The notes below the pieces were generated by a model that had not been told where the DNA came from, searched no databases, and saw nothing but the letters and a program-made list of their open reading frames with translations. The translations under genes were made by a program, and so were the position numbers. A stretch of 64,000 nucleotides of DNA from Tenacibaculum aiptasiae (lineage in GTDB: Bacteria; Bacteroidota; Bacteroidia; Flavobacteriales; Flavobacteriaceae): contig NZ_WAAU01000024.1 of NCBI RefSeq assembly GCF_008806755.1, forward strand, positions 272,545 through 336,544, read 5' to 3'. Of this stretch, positions 9,193 through 16,752 are shown in pieces. Positions within the stretch are counted from its first letter, which is position 1, and every line of letters begins with the position of its first letter.

Positions 9193-9732
9193 ATGACTAC
9201 AAATCAAGTTTGGACAAAATATGCCGAAGATGTAAAGTTTTTCATCCTAAGTAAAGTAAAAGACACTACAGTTACAGACGATCTTTTACAAGATACTTTT
9301 ATTAAAGTCCATACCAAATTGCACACTTTAAAAGATTTAACAAAGTTAAAACCTTGGATTTTTACAATTGCTAGAAATTCTATGATGGATTATTTTAAGA
9401 GCACTAATCAAACATTTGAGTTAGCCAATTTTGAAACTGAAACCGAAATAGAAGAAAACACCCATACCGAGAAAGATTGCTTACAAGGTATTTTAAAAAG
9501 TTTACCTAAAAAATATAGAGACCCTTTATTTCTATCAGATATAAAAGGTTTAAAACAACAAGAAGTAGCAGACACTTTGAAACAAAGTTTACCAACAACC
9601 AAATCGCAAATACAACGAGCTCGTAAATTAATAGCAAAAGGCTTTATGGATTGTTGTGGTTTTGTATTAAATGAAGACGGAAAATTAGTAGGTGAAATTC
9701 AAGACAAAGAGGATTGTAAAATCTGTCATTAG
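9193..9732 (+). CDS. sigZ: ECF sigma factor, SigZ type with cysteine tail
   Basis: 179 residues. Sigma region 2 spans about residues 6-70 (DLLQDTFIKV and WIFTIARN motifs), and region 4 spans about 100-150 with a helix-turn-helix. The C-terminal tail (about 151-179) holds two adjacent Cys plus a C-X2-C-His end, as in the SigZ branch, and may sense metal or redox state. No anti-sigma gene is adjacent, which fits a sigma factor controlled by its own Cys/His tail. The two upstream genes share an ECF-like promoter that I do not find upstream of this gene itself, so autoregulation is not supported. Confidence 0.85.
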   Translation: MTTNQVWTKYAEDVKFFILSKVKDTTVTDDLLQDTFIKVHTKLHTLKDLTKLKPWIFTIARNSMMDYFKSTNQTFELANFETETEIEENTHTEKDCLQGILKSLPKKYRDPLFLSDIKGLKQQEVADTLKQSLPTTKSQIQRARKLIAKGFMDCCGFVLNEDGKLVGEIQDKEDCKICH

Positions 9733-9742
9733 TTATTTTATT

Positions 9743-9772
9743 TTGTGGTTTTTCTTTTTTTAAATATGTTTG
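9743..9772 (+). promoter_or_regulatory. Housekeeping-type promoter of the SLATT-like gene
   Basis: TTG (9743-9745), 19-bp spacer, TATGTTTG (9765-9772), matching the Bacteroidota primary-sigma consensus TTG-N17-23-TAnnTTTG. Transcription would start about 14 bp before the ATG at 9792. Confidence 0.6.
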
Positions 9773-9791
9773 AAAAAAGATACAACCAACT

Positions 9792-10250
9792 ATGAATAAA
9801 ACTCCTCTAAGCAAGTTTGAAATTTTGCAAGAAGAAATTTCAAAAATGATAGATAAAACCTCAAATTCAAGCATTCAAAACAAAAAAAAATCATTCAGAA
9901 TTTACATTGGTATTTCAATATCTTCAGCATTGGTTACCTTTCTAGTTGCCATTGGAGGAGACATTCCTAAAGAATGGAGTTCTACATTAAAAGTTGTTAC
10001 ACTATTTTTCAGTGCATTTAGTACTGTACTTGCTGCATGGGATGGCTTTTACAATCATAAACAATTATGGGTTTATTATGGTGATTCAAAAAATAATTTG
10101 AAAGCACTTTTACTAAAATTGAGGCTTTTAAGTGAAGATGATAAAAATAATCCTGAGATGATAAATGAGATTCATAAGGAATACCAAGCCATCATGAATA
10201 AAGGCAATTACAAGTGGAAAGAATTGAGGCTTGAGGACAATGCCGACTAG
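9792..10250 (+). CDS. DUF4231/SLATT-like two-helix membrane protein
   Basis: 152 residues. Two membrane helices (about 36-56 and 67-90) are separated by a short loop and followed by a conserved W-x-x-Y segment and a helical C-terminal part. This is the layout of DUF4231/SLATT proteins, which are predicted membrane-perturbing effectors often encoded beside nucleotide-signalling or NAD-cleaving partners. The next two genes (DUF2188 and a TIR-like protein) fit such a setting. The gene has its own promoter. The assignment is by overall pattern, not by an unmistakable motif. Confidence 0.65.
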   Translation: MNKTPLSKFEILQEEISKMIDKTSNSSIQNKKKSFRIYIGISISSALVTFLVAIGGDIPKEWSSTLKVVTLFFSAFSTVLAAWDGFYNHKQLWVYYGDSKNNLKALLLKLRLLSEDDKNNPEMINEIHKEYQAIMNKGNYKWKELRLEDNAD

Positions 10251-10271
10251 TATTCCTCCTCAATAATAAAA

Positions 10272-10302
10272 TTGCAATTCATCTTATTAAATTGTATATT
10301 TG
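10272..10302 (+). promoter_or_regulatory. Promoter of the DUF2188 gene, probably leaderless
   Basis: TTG (10272-10274), 20-bp spacer, TATATTTG (10295-10302). The transcription start expected 4-7 bp downstream coincides with the paired ATG codons at 10306 and 10309. Confidence 0.6.
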
Positions 10303-10305
10303 AAT

Positions 10306-10575
10306 ATGATGATAAATGAGAAGTCACATAATAAAAAACAAGATTTAGGCCCTAAATTTGAAGCAGCTGGTTCTTCTGGCACCAAGTTGCATGTAATGCA
10401 TCGTAGTGGAAAGTGGGTTGTTTTTAAAGAACGTACTGAAAAAATCATTTCTCAACATACTACACGTAGAAGTGCCATACTACAAGGCAAAAAAATTATA
10501 AATCTTCAAGAAGCTGAAGCATTGGTTGTACATAAAACTGATGGTTCTGTAGATAAAGTTCAATTTGCTGGATAA
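10306..10575 (+). CDS. DUF2188 domain protein
   Basis: About 89 residues. Start ATG 10306 was chosen over an in-frame TTG at 10300, which lies inside the promoter. The C-terminal two thirds match DUF2188, a small alpha/beta domain (HVMHRSGKWVVFKE ... A..Q.KKI ... LVVHKTDGSV) found in one or more copies in many bacteria, with unproven function. It ends 5 bp before the TIR-like gene, so the two are very likely co-transcribed. It may act as an adaptor or nucleic-acid-binding accessory of the putative effector; this is inference. Confidence 0.82.
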   Translation: MMINEKSHNKKQDLGPKFEAAGSSGTKLHVMHRSGKWVVFKERTEKIISQHTTRRSAILQGKKIINLQEAEALVVHKTDGSVDKVQFAG

Positions 10576-10580
10576 TTTTT

Positions 10581-11201
10581 ATGGCTTTTGAAAATAACCT
10601 TTTCATAAATTGTCCTTTTGACAACGAGTATAAACCGCTGTTAAAAGCCTTAGTTTTCTGTGCTGTATATTTAGACCTCTCTCCTCTTCTCTCTGAAACT
10701 ACTAACTCAGCAGAATCTCGAATATCTGGTATTCAAAAGTTAATAGCTTCATCAAAGTATAGTATTCATGATTTATCACGAATGGAATCTACCAAAAAAA
10801 ATCAACTAGCCAGATTTAATATGCCTTTTGAGCTAGGTATGGATATTGGATGTAAAGAATTTGGAGAAGAAAAAATGAAGGATAAGTTTCTATTAATACT
10901 CGATAAAGAGCGTTATCGATATCAAAGAGCTATTTCAGATTTATCAGGTAACGATATAGAAATTCATAAAAATTCACCCGAAGTTGCTATTCGAAAATTT
11001 AGAAATTGGATTCGTAAAATAAAAGGTACACATATAGATAGTGCTAATAAAATATGGCGTATTTACAACGAGTTTAATGGTGATTTTTATTTTATCGCTA
11101 AAGAATATGAACTTAGCAAAGAAGACATTGAAGAAATGCCTTGGGAAGAATTATCTCAGCACATAAAAAGATGGCTAAAAAGTCGAGAGAAATCTAGTTA
11201 A
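10581..11201 (+). CDS. TIR/deoxyribosyltransferase-like putative nucleotide-cleaving protein
   Basis: 206 residues. The N-terminus begins with a beta-strand leading into FINCPFD-x-x-Y, as in TIR-like and nucleoside 2-deoxyribosyltransferase-like proteins. A second strand ends in IHDLSR, followed by a helix start RFNMPFELGMDIG; the Glu in this segment sits where the catalytic Glu of the fold is expected. The C-terminal half is helical and charged. Proteins of this fold can cleave NAD+ or bind nucleotides and several are antiviral effectors. Co-transcription with DUF2188, a SLATT-like neighbour and an adjacent NAD+ salvage island all fit, but NADase activity is not shown by sequence alone. Confidence 0.6.
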   Translation: MAFENNLFINCPFDNEYKPLLKALVFCAVYLDLSPLLSETTNSAESRISGIQKLIASSKYSIHDLSRMESTKKNQLARFNMPFELGMDIGCKEFGEEKMKDKFLLILDKERYRYQRAISDLSGNDIEIHKNSPEVAIRKFRNWIRKIKGTHIDSANKIWRIYNEFNGDFYFIAKEYELSKEDIEEMPWEELSQHIKRWLKSREKSS

Positions 11202-11257
11202 ACATATACTACTCTTCACTTAAATGTTTATCAGCATTTACACAAAGTTTTTGTAGT

Positions 11258-11278
11258 TTTGTGTAAATACAACACTAA
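11258..11278 (+). promoter_or_regulatory. Putative NrtR operator/promoter before nrtR
   Basis: TTTGTGT (11258-11264), 7-bp spacer, ACACTAA (11272-11278), directly against the ATG at 11279. It is a weaker version of the TTTGCGT-N7-ACGCAA boxes before the prs-like gene and nadV. A -7 element TAGTTTTG overlaps it at 11254-11261. A longer inverted repeat, ATTTACACAAA (11236-11246) with TTTGTGTAAAT (11258-11268), is also present. Both suggest autoregulation. Confidence 0.55.
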
Positions 11279-11968
11279 ATGAAGATTCCACAAAATATCA
11301 AAGTTGCTGTAGATGCTGTTGTTTTTGGTTACGAACAAAAAGAACTTTCAGTATTATTAATCAAAAGAGGCGTTAATCCCTATAAAGGTAGCTGGGCACT
11401 TCCTGGAGGTTTAGTTTTAGAAAACGAATCACTAGAAGATGCAGTTCAAAGAGAGTTGCAAGAAGAAACTGGAGTTACTATTGATTACCTAGAACAATTA
11501 TACACTTTTGGCACACCTGGAAGAGATCCAAGAAATAGAGTTGTATCAGTAACCTACTTTGCTTTGGTTAGGCCGAATAACTTTAAAATTAGTGCCGATA
11601 CTGATGCTGATGAAGTACAATGGTTTTCTATAAATGAATTACCTGAACTAGCTTTTGATCATGATAAAATTCTAAGCATTGCTTTAAAACGATTGCAAAG
11701 TAAAATAAACTACCAACCCATAGGTTTTGAGTTATTAAAGAAAGAATTCCCTTTTTCAGATCTAGAGCATTTGTATCAAACTATTTTAAATAGAAAAATA
11801 GACCGTAGAAACTTCAGAAAAAAGATTTTAAGCTTTGGTATTTTAACAGAAACCGATAAAATTCACCAACCTTCTAGCGGTAGACCTGCCAAGCTTTTTA
11901 AGTTCAATGCTCAAAAATATAAAGAGCTACAAAAAAGTGGTTTCCATTTCGAAATAAAGTTTGCGTAA
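11279..11968 (+). CDS. nrtR: NrtR-type Nudix transcriptional regulator of NAD metabolism
   Basis: 229 residues. The N-terminal Nudix domain (about 1-140) carries a complete Nudix box, G-x5-E-x7-REL-x-EE-x-GV, at about residues 42-64. The C-terminal part (about 150-225) is a winged helix (RNFRKK ... SSGRPAKLFKF). This domain pair defines NrtR, a repressor of NAD biosynthesis and salvage genes that senses ADP-ribose. The intact Nudix box means it may also hydrolyse an ADP-ribose-like ligand, which many NrtR proteins can no longer do. It heads the NAD/ADP-ribose island, and matching palindromes lie before itself, the prs-like gene and nadV. Confidence 0.88.
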   Translation: MKIPQNIKVAVDAVVFGYEQKELSVLLIKRGVNPYKGSWALPGGLVLENESLEDAVQRELQEETGVTIDYLEQLYTFGTPGRDPRNRVVSVTYFALVRPNNFKISADTDADEVQWFSINELPELAFDHDKILSIALKRLQSKINYQPIGFELLKKEFPFSDLEHLYQTILNRKIDRRNFRKKILSFGILTETDKIHQPSSGRPAKLFKFNAQKYKELQKSGFHFEIKFA

Positions 11969-12007
11969 AAAAAACACAAAAACTTTTTTACAACTATAAA
12001 TGTTTTT

Positions 12008-12033
12008 TATATTTGCGTCAAAAATACGCAATA
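12008..12033 (+). promoter_or_regulatory. Putative NrtR operator over the promoter of the prs-like gene
   Basis: ATTTGCGT (12011-12018), 7-bp spacer, ACGCAATA (12026-12033), ending on the start codon. The -7 element TATATTTG (12008-12015) overlaps the left half. I see no matching TTG -33 element. The same box with a perfect repeat precedes nadV. Confidence 0.65.
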
Positions 12034-12875
12034 TGATTTTAAATTTAGACAAACATTTTTCTCCATACGGAACTACAAATACTATAGAGTACAATTATTT
12101 TACTTTCTCGGGAGGAGAACCGCATATTAAAATCATTACGGATTTAAAAGCTGTTTCGGAAGTAACTATAACACATCGTATTCAATCATTTAATGATTTA
12201 GGTATACTATTATTAGCTACCAATGCGCTAAAAAATATGGATATAAAAAAAATTAAAGTACTACTTCCCTATTTTCCAGCAGCAAGGCAGGATAGATTAA
12301 TGCAAACTGGCGAACCTTTATCTGTAAAAGTATATGCTGATATTATCAATACACAAAACTATGAATCCGTAACTATATTCGATCCACATTCAGAGGTGGC
12401 ACCAGCAGTATTAAACAATTGTAAAGTAATAGACAATCATGCTTTTATTAGACAAATAACGCAGCAACTCCCAGATGATTTATTATTAATATCACCTGAT
12501 GGTGGAGCTTTAAAGAAAATTTATAAAGTAGCTGCTCATTTACAGAAGTATGAAGTTATAGAAGGGTCAAAAAGCAGAAATGTTAGAACAGGAGAATTAA
12601 CAGGTTTCAAAGTATATGCAGAAGACTTAAAAGGTAAAGATTGTTTAGTAGTAGATGATATTTGCGATGGAGGCGGAACCTTTTTAGGATTGGCACAAGA
12701 GCTAAAGGCTAAAAATGCAGGAAACTTATATTTAGCGGTAAGTCATGGAATTTTCAGCAGAGGATTTGAAGATTTAGAAAAAGTATTTACCAAAATATAT
12801 ACAACTGATAGTTTTAAAACTATTGCACATAAAAATTGTGAACAAATTAAACTGAAAGAGATATTAAGAAATTAA
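12033..12875 (+). CDS. prs: Short ribose-phosphate pyrophosphokinase homologue
   Basis: 280 residues from ATG 12033; an upstream TTG at 12000 would place the promoter inside the gene. Conserved PRPP-synthetase segments are present: a PYFPAARQDR motif, the metal-binding FDPHSE motif, and the phosphoribosyl-binding loop VVDDICDGGGT near residue 206. The protein is shorter than housekeeping Prs (about 315), and the loop departs from the usual DDxxxTGGT, so it belongs to the group of Prs homologues encoded beside nadV in bacteria and large phages. It likely supplies PRPP, or possibly an ADP-ribose pyrophosphate, for nicotinamide salvage. It opens the long operon that runs towards nadV. Confidence 0.82.
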   Translation: MILNLDKHFSPYGTTNTIEYNYFTFSGGEPHIKIITDLKAVSEVTITHRIQSFNDLGILLLATNALKNMDIKKIKVLLPYFPAARQDRLMQTGEPLSVKVYADIINTQNYESVTIFDPHSEVAPAVLNNCKVIDNHAFIRQITQQLPDDLLLISPDGGALKKIYKVAAHLQKYEVIEGSKSRNVRTGELTGFKVYAEDLKGKDCLVVDDICDGGGTFLGLAQELKAKNAGNLYLAVSHGIFSRGFEDLEKVFTKIYTTDSFKTIAHKNCEQIKLKEILRN

Positions 12876-12878
12876 GCT

Positions 12879-13313
12879 ATGGAAACTGTTACATTATATA
12901 GACCCATTGGTGAAAAAGAACTGCTTTTAATTGCTGAAAGTAATTTTACAGCTTTCCCTCCAAGATTAGATTGGCAACCTATATTTTATCCAGTATTGAA
13001 TGAAGAATATGCTAGTGAAATTGCTTCTAAATGGAATACTACAGATGAATTTGGAAACTATCTTGGTTTTGTTACAGAGTTTAAAATTAAAAAAGAAGAA
13101 TTCAATAAATATAAAATCGAAAATGTTGGAGGCAAAATTCATAACGAATTATGGGTACCTGTTGAACAATTAGAAAATTTTAATAATGCTCTTATTGATA
13201 AAATTAAAATAACAAATGTATTTATTGGTGAAAAATTTACAGAAACAAATAACTCTATTACTAAAGAGTTAATTAAAAAAATAGAAAATGAAACTAAAAA
13301 AAGAGCTATATAA
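12879..13313 (+). CDS. Conserved protein of the family often labelled ADP-ribosylation/crystallin J1
   Basis: 144 residues, no signal peptide or membrane segment. It opens with TVTLYRPIGEKEL, then a conserved PPRL-x-WQPIFYPVLN-x-EYA block, then an IHNELWVPVEQLE block. I know this sequence from proteins labelled ADP-ribosylation/crystallin J1, a name that probably comes from gene neighbourhood. No catalytic triad can be named. It follows the prs-like gene by 3 bp and its end overlaps the next gene by 26 bp, so it is firmly part of the operon. A role in making or reading an ADP-ribose modification is plausible but unproven. Confidence 0.6.
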   Translation: METVTLYRPIGEKELLLIAESNFTAFPPRLDWQPIFYPVLNEEYASEIASKWNTTDEFGNYLGFVTEFKIKKEEFNKYKIENVGGKIHNELWVPVEQLENFNNALIDKIKITNVFIGEKFTETNNSITKELIKKIENETKKRAI

Positions 13314-13941
13314 AGAACAATTAAAAAAGTGGCCTCATGAAGGACATCATATTATGGCACAATATGATGATGAAAAAGTGATTGTTTATCAATCGTATCG
13401 ACCAGCCATTGGGAATTTTGCTATGAAAAACCAATACTTCGGAGGCCCTTTTAAATACACAAGAATGACTTGGATAAAACCCAATTTTTTATGGATGATG
13501 TATCGTAATGGTTGGGGAACTAAAGAAGGACAAGAAGTAGTACTAGCAATACATTTAAAACGAGAAGCTTTTGAACGCTATTTAAGTAAAGCTGTATATT
13601 CTAGCTTTAAAGAAAACTTATACGAAAATTGGGACAAATGGCAAGAAGAGGTAAAAAATTCTTCAATAAGATTACAGTGGGATCCCGATCACGATCCTTA
13701 TGGTAATAAGCTAGAACGAAGAGCTATACAACTTGGTATTAGAAATGAAGAAATTATTCAATATGCTACTGAGGATATTATAGAAATTGAAGACATTTCT
13801 GATTTTGTAAAAGAACAATACCAGCATGTTTTAAACAATGATTTAGATAAATTGATTGTCCCTACAGAGAAACCTTATTTATCATATGATAATGAGGTAA
13901 ACCAAAGATTAATGCTTGAAATGAATAACTATGAAAAATAA
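13288..13941 (+). CDS. DUF4291 family protein
   Basis: 217 residues. It is a strong match to DUF4291: an IMAQYDDEKVIVYQSYRPAIG start, then GGPF-x-x-TRMTWIKPNFLWMMYR-x-GWGTKEGQE and a SSF segment, with a WDPDHDP-x-G motif near residue 130. The function of the family is not known to me. The highly conserved Trp, Arg and Tyr residues suggest an enzyme. The start overlaps the previous gene by 26 bp and the end overlaps the ADP-ribosylglycohydrolase by 11 bp, consistent with translational coupling and a shared pathway. Confidence 0.85.
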   Translation: MKLKKELYKEQLKKWPHEGHHIMAQYDDEKVIVYQSYRPAIGNFAMKNQYFGGPFKYTRMTWIKPNFLWMMYRNGWGTKEGQEVVLAIHLKREAFERYLSKAVYSSFKENLYENWDKWQEEVKNSSIRLQWDPDHDPYGNKLERRAIQLGIRNEEIIQYATEDIIEIEDISDFVKEQYQHVLNNDLDKLIVPTEKPYLSYDNEVNQRLMLEMNNYEK

Positions 13942-14881
13942 CATTATTCAATCAACATTTATTGGATTGGCTGTGGCTGATGCACTAGGAGTACCAGTTG
14001 AATTTAAAAGTAGGAAAGTTTTAAAAGAAAGTCCAGTAACAGATATGATGTCTTATGGAAGTCATCATCAACCCAAAGGTACTTGGTCAGACGATAGCTC
14101 TCTTACTTTTTGTCTGGCTGAAAGTTTATGTAAAAAATATGACATTAATGATATTGCTAAAAAATCCGCTTTATGGTATCATGAAAAAATTTGGACTCCA
14201 CATGGCTTTGTTTTCGATATTGGTCACACAACAAGAAAAGCTATACAAGCATATTTAAGAGGCACACCTCCAAGCTTATGTGGGGGAAATACAGAATATG
14301 ATAACGGTAATGGTTCACTAATGCGAATTAGTCCACTTGCTTTTTATATTAAGGGCTTTCCCTTAGAAAAAAGATTTGATATAATAAAAGAAGTATCACA
14401 AACAACTCATGCACATATACGATCAATAATTAGTTGCTTTATTTATTTAGAGTTTTTCATTGAACTTTTAAATAAAAATGAATTGACAACAGCATACAAA
14501 AACACTAAAGAAAAAATAAACACATTTCTAAAAAACAATCCCATATGTTCTCAAAAGGAAATTGATGTTTTCAAAAGAGTACTGAACAATAATATAAAAG
14601 AGTTAACCGAGGAAGAAATAAACTCTGGCGGATATGTTATAGATACTTTAGAAGCTTCTATATGGTGTTTATTAAATAGTACAAATTATAGTGACGCTGT
14701 TTTAAAAGCAGTTAATTTAGGAGATGACACAGACACAACAGCAACCGTAGTAGGAGCAATAGCTGGTATGTATTATGGTTTAAATAATATTCCAGAAGAC
14801 TGGATTAATTGTTTATCTAGAAAAGAAGATATCTATAAGCTAAGTGAACAATTTGCAAAAAAGTATGGTTATGAAAGTTAA
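13931..14881 (+). CDS. ADP-ribosylglycohydrolase (DraG/ARH family)
   Basis: 316 residues. It carries the hallmark metal-binding motifs of the family: an N-terminal GLAVADALG, GTWSDDSSLTF near residue 50 with the di-Asp, and a C-terminal GDDTDTTA near residue 273. It should remove ADP-ribose from proteins, nucleic acids or small molecules in the cytoplasm using a di-magnesium centre. It overlaps the DUF4291 gene by 11 bp and precedes kptA by 6 bp. Its target in this island is unknown; guanine or RNA-end ADP-ribosylation are candidates given the NADAR and KptA neighbours. Confidence 0.92.
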   Translation: MKNNIIQSTFIGLAVADALGVPVEFKSRKVLKESPVTDMMSYGSHHQPKGTWSDDSSLTFCLAESLCKKYDINDIAKKSALWYHEKIWTPHGFVFDIGHTTRKAIQAYLRGTPPSLCGGNTEYDNGNGSLMRISPLAFYIKGFPLEKRFDIIKEVSQTTHAHIRSIISCFIYLEFFIELLNKNELTTAYKNTKEKINTFLKNNPICSQKEIDVFKRVLNNNIKELTEEEINSGGYVIDTLEASIWCLLNSTNYSDAVLKAVNLGDDTDTTATVVGAIAGMYYGLNNIPEDWINCLSRKEDIYKLSEQFAKKYGYES

Positions 14882-14887
14882 ACAATC

Positions 14888-15439
14888 ATGAATGAAAAAG
14901 AAACTAAAAGAATTAGTAAATTTTTAAGCTTATTATTAAGACATAAACCAGAAAAAATAGGTTTAACATTAGATAAAAATGGCTGGGCATTAGTTGATGA
15001 ACTTCTTATTAAATCAAAAAAATCAGGAACTTCATTTACAAAGGAAGATTTAGATTATGTTGTTATGACAAATGATAAAAAACGTTTTTCTTTTAATGAC
15101 GACAAAACTAAAATAAGAGCTAGTCAGGGGCATTCAATTAAAAATGTTGAAGTTTTTACCAAAACACAAACTCCTCCTCCATTTTTATATCATGGAACTG
15201 TAGCTAAATTCATTTCATCTATAAAAGAAATTGGTTTACAAAAAATGAACAGACAGCATGTTCATTTAAGCCTAGATAAAGAAACAGCCATAAAAGTTGC
15301 AAGTAGAAGAGGAAAACCTATAATTTTAACCATTAATACTGATGAAATGTATCAGAAAGGTTATAAATTTTATCTTTCTGATAATGGTGTTTGGTTAACA
15401 GACAATGTACCCTCACATTTTATTCAGTTTAAAAATTAA
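14888..15439 (+). CDS. kptA: RNA 2'-phosphotransferase (Tpt1/KptA)
   Basis: 183 residues, the usual size. The N-terminal winged-helix lobe begins with the KRISKFLSLLLRHKPEKIGL signature. The ADP-ribosyltransferase-fold lobe has RASQGHS, LYHGT, HVHLS and a C-terminal NGVWLTDNVP segment, so the catalytic Arg-His-Arg-Arg set appears kept. KptA moves an internal RNA 2'-phosphate onto NAD+, releasing nicotinamide and ADP-ribose 1'',2''-cyclic phosphate. Some members also cap nucleic-acid 5'-phosphates with ADP-ribose. The released nicotinamide is exactly what NadV recycles. Confidence 0.95.
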   Translation: MNEKETKRISKFLSLLLRHKPEKIGLTLDKNGWALVDELLIKSKKSGTSFTKEDLDYVVMTNDKKRFSFNDDKTKIRASQGHSIKNVEVFTKTQTPPPFLYHGTVAKFISSIKEIGLQKMNRQHVHLSLDKETAIKVASRRGKPIILTINTDEMYQKGYKFYLSDNGVWLTDNVPSHFIQFKN

Positions 15440-15444
15440 AACTA

Positions 15445-16176
15445 ATGAGAACACTTGCAATAGGAGATATTCATGGGGGATTAAAAGCTTTGCAACAAGT
15501 ACTAGTTAAAGCCAATGTAACTACAAAAGATACTTTAATTTTCTTAGGAGATTATGTTGATGGCTGGAGTGAATCTGCTCAGGTAATTGAATTTTTAATA
15601 GAACTATCAAAAACGCATCAATGTGTATTTGTAAAAGGAAATCACGATTTATGGTGTGAAGATTGGTTAAGAACAGGAAAAGGTGAAGCAGTTTGGGAAA
15701 TGCACGGAGGTAATGAAACTAAAGAAAGTTATTTGCATTTTTCAGAAGAAGAAAAACAAAAACATGTAACCTTTTTTCAGCAAATGCTTCCGTATTATAT
15801 AGATACTAAAAACAGATTATTTGTTCATGCTGGATTTACTTCTATGCATGGTATAGAAAAAGAGACCTTCAAAATGAACTATTATTTTGATAGAACATTA
15901 TGGGAAATGGCAATCACCATGGATAAAAGAATAGAAAAAAATTCAGAGTTATATCCAAATAGGTTAAAACATTACAACGAAATATTCATTGGACATACAC
16001 CTACAACTCGTTATAGTAGTACACTTCCAATAAATGCTATTAACATATGGAATTTAGATACAGGTGCTGCATTTACTGGTTCTCTAACAATTATGGATAT
16101 TCACACCAAAGAATTTTGGCAAAGTCAACCCGTAAAAGATTTATACCCTGATGAAATTGGAAGAAATAAATCTTAA
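15445..16176 (+). CDS. PPP-like metallophosphatase
   Basis: 243 residues. All signatures of calcineurin-type phosphatases are present in order: GDIHG near residue 7, GDYVDG near 35, GNHD near 65, a metal His in FVHAGF and GHTPT near 190. It resembles bacterial PPP-type (Ser/Thr protein phosphatase-like) enzymes. It lies 5 bp after kptA and 12 bp before the NADAR gene, so a substrate linked to this pathway, such as an ADP-ribose phosphate or an RNA end, is a reasonable inference. Confidence 0.88.
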   Translation: MRTLAIGDIHGGLKALQQVLVKANVTTKDTLIFLGDYVDGWSESAQVIEFLIELSKTHQCVFVKGNHDLWCEDWLRTGKGEAVWEMHGGNETKESYLHFSEEEKQKHVTFFQQMLPYYIDTKNRLFVHAGFTSMHGIEKETFKMNYYFDRTLWEMAITMDKRIEKNSELYPNRLKHYNEIFIGHTPTTRYSSTLPINAINIWNLDTGAAFTGSLTIMDIHTKEFWQSQPVKDLYPDEIGRNKS

Positions 16177-16188
16177 AACAAAAACACT

Positions 16189-16737
16189 ATGAAATATACC
16201 AACGAAAAAATAATTGAACGTTTTAATAACAACGAAACTTTAAAATTCTTATTCTTTTGGGGACATCAGCCTAATAAAGATGGAAGTATTGGAAAAAGTT
16301 GTTTTAGTCAGTGGTGGAAAGCTTCTTTTGAAATAGATAATATCACCTACCCTACTGCTGAACATTATATGATGGCAGGAAAAGCACGTTTATTCAAAGA
16401 CAATGAAACTCTACAACAGATACTTATAGCTAAACATCCACATGAAGTAAAAAAACTGGGAAGAAAAGTTAAAAATTTTTCACCTGTACAATGGAATGAG
16501 CATAAATTTGATATCGTTTATAAAGCAAATTATGCCAAATTTTCACAAAACGAACATTTAAAAGAGTACTTGCTTAACACAAAAGATCGAATTATTGTAG
16601 AAGCAAGTCCAGTAGATCCTGTATGGGGTGTTGGCATGGCAGCTGATAATTCTAATATTACAAACCCAAACAACTGGCAAGGAGAAAATTTATTAGGTTA
16701 TGTTTTAATGGAAGTTAGAGAGCAATTAACTTTTTAA
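16189..16737 (+). CDS. NADAR family (YbiA-like) protein
   Basis: 182 residues. It matches NADAR/YbiA: FFWGHQ start, CFSQWW, the YPTAEHYMMAGKA core, W-x-x-x-K-x-x-I-V, and a C-terminal DPVWGVG followed by N-x-x-NWQGENLLG. NADAR proteins are N-glycosidases; some remove ADP-ribose from guanine in DNA, others act on riboflavin intermediates. Its place among ARH, KptA and NAD salvage genes favours the ADP-ribose-removing role here. Confidence 0.92.
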   Translation: MKYTNEKIIERFNNNETLKFLFFWGHQPNKDGSIGKSCFSQWWKASFEIDNITYPTAEHYMMAGKARLFKDNETLQQILIAKHPHEVKKLGRKVKNFSPVQWNEHKFDIVYKANYAKFSQNEHLKEYLLNTKDRIIVEASPVDPVWGVGMAADNSNITNPNNWQGENLLGYVLMEVREQLTF

Positions 16738-16752
16738 ATATTTTAGTTATTT

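Noticed and set aside
11960..11966. TTTGCGT half-site at the end of nrtR
   Set aside because: It encodes the final residues of NrtR and has no paired half at 7 bp spacing.
12033..12875. Housekeeping PRPP synthetase
   Set aside because: The protein is shorter than usual, its PRPP loop differs and it sits under an NrtR-type box with nadV, so the specialised salvage form is preferred.
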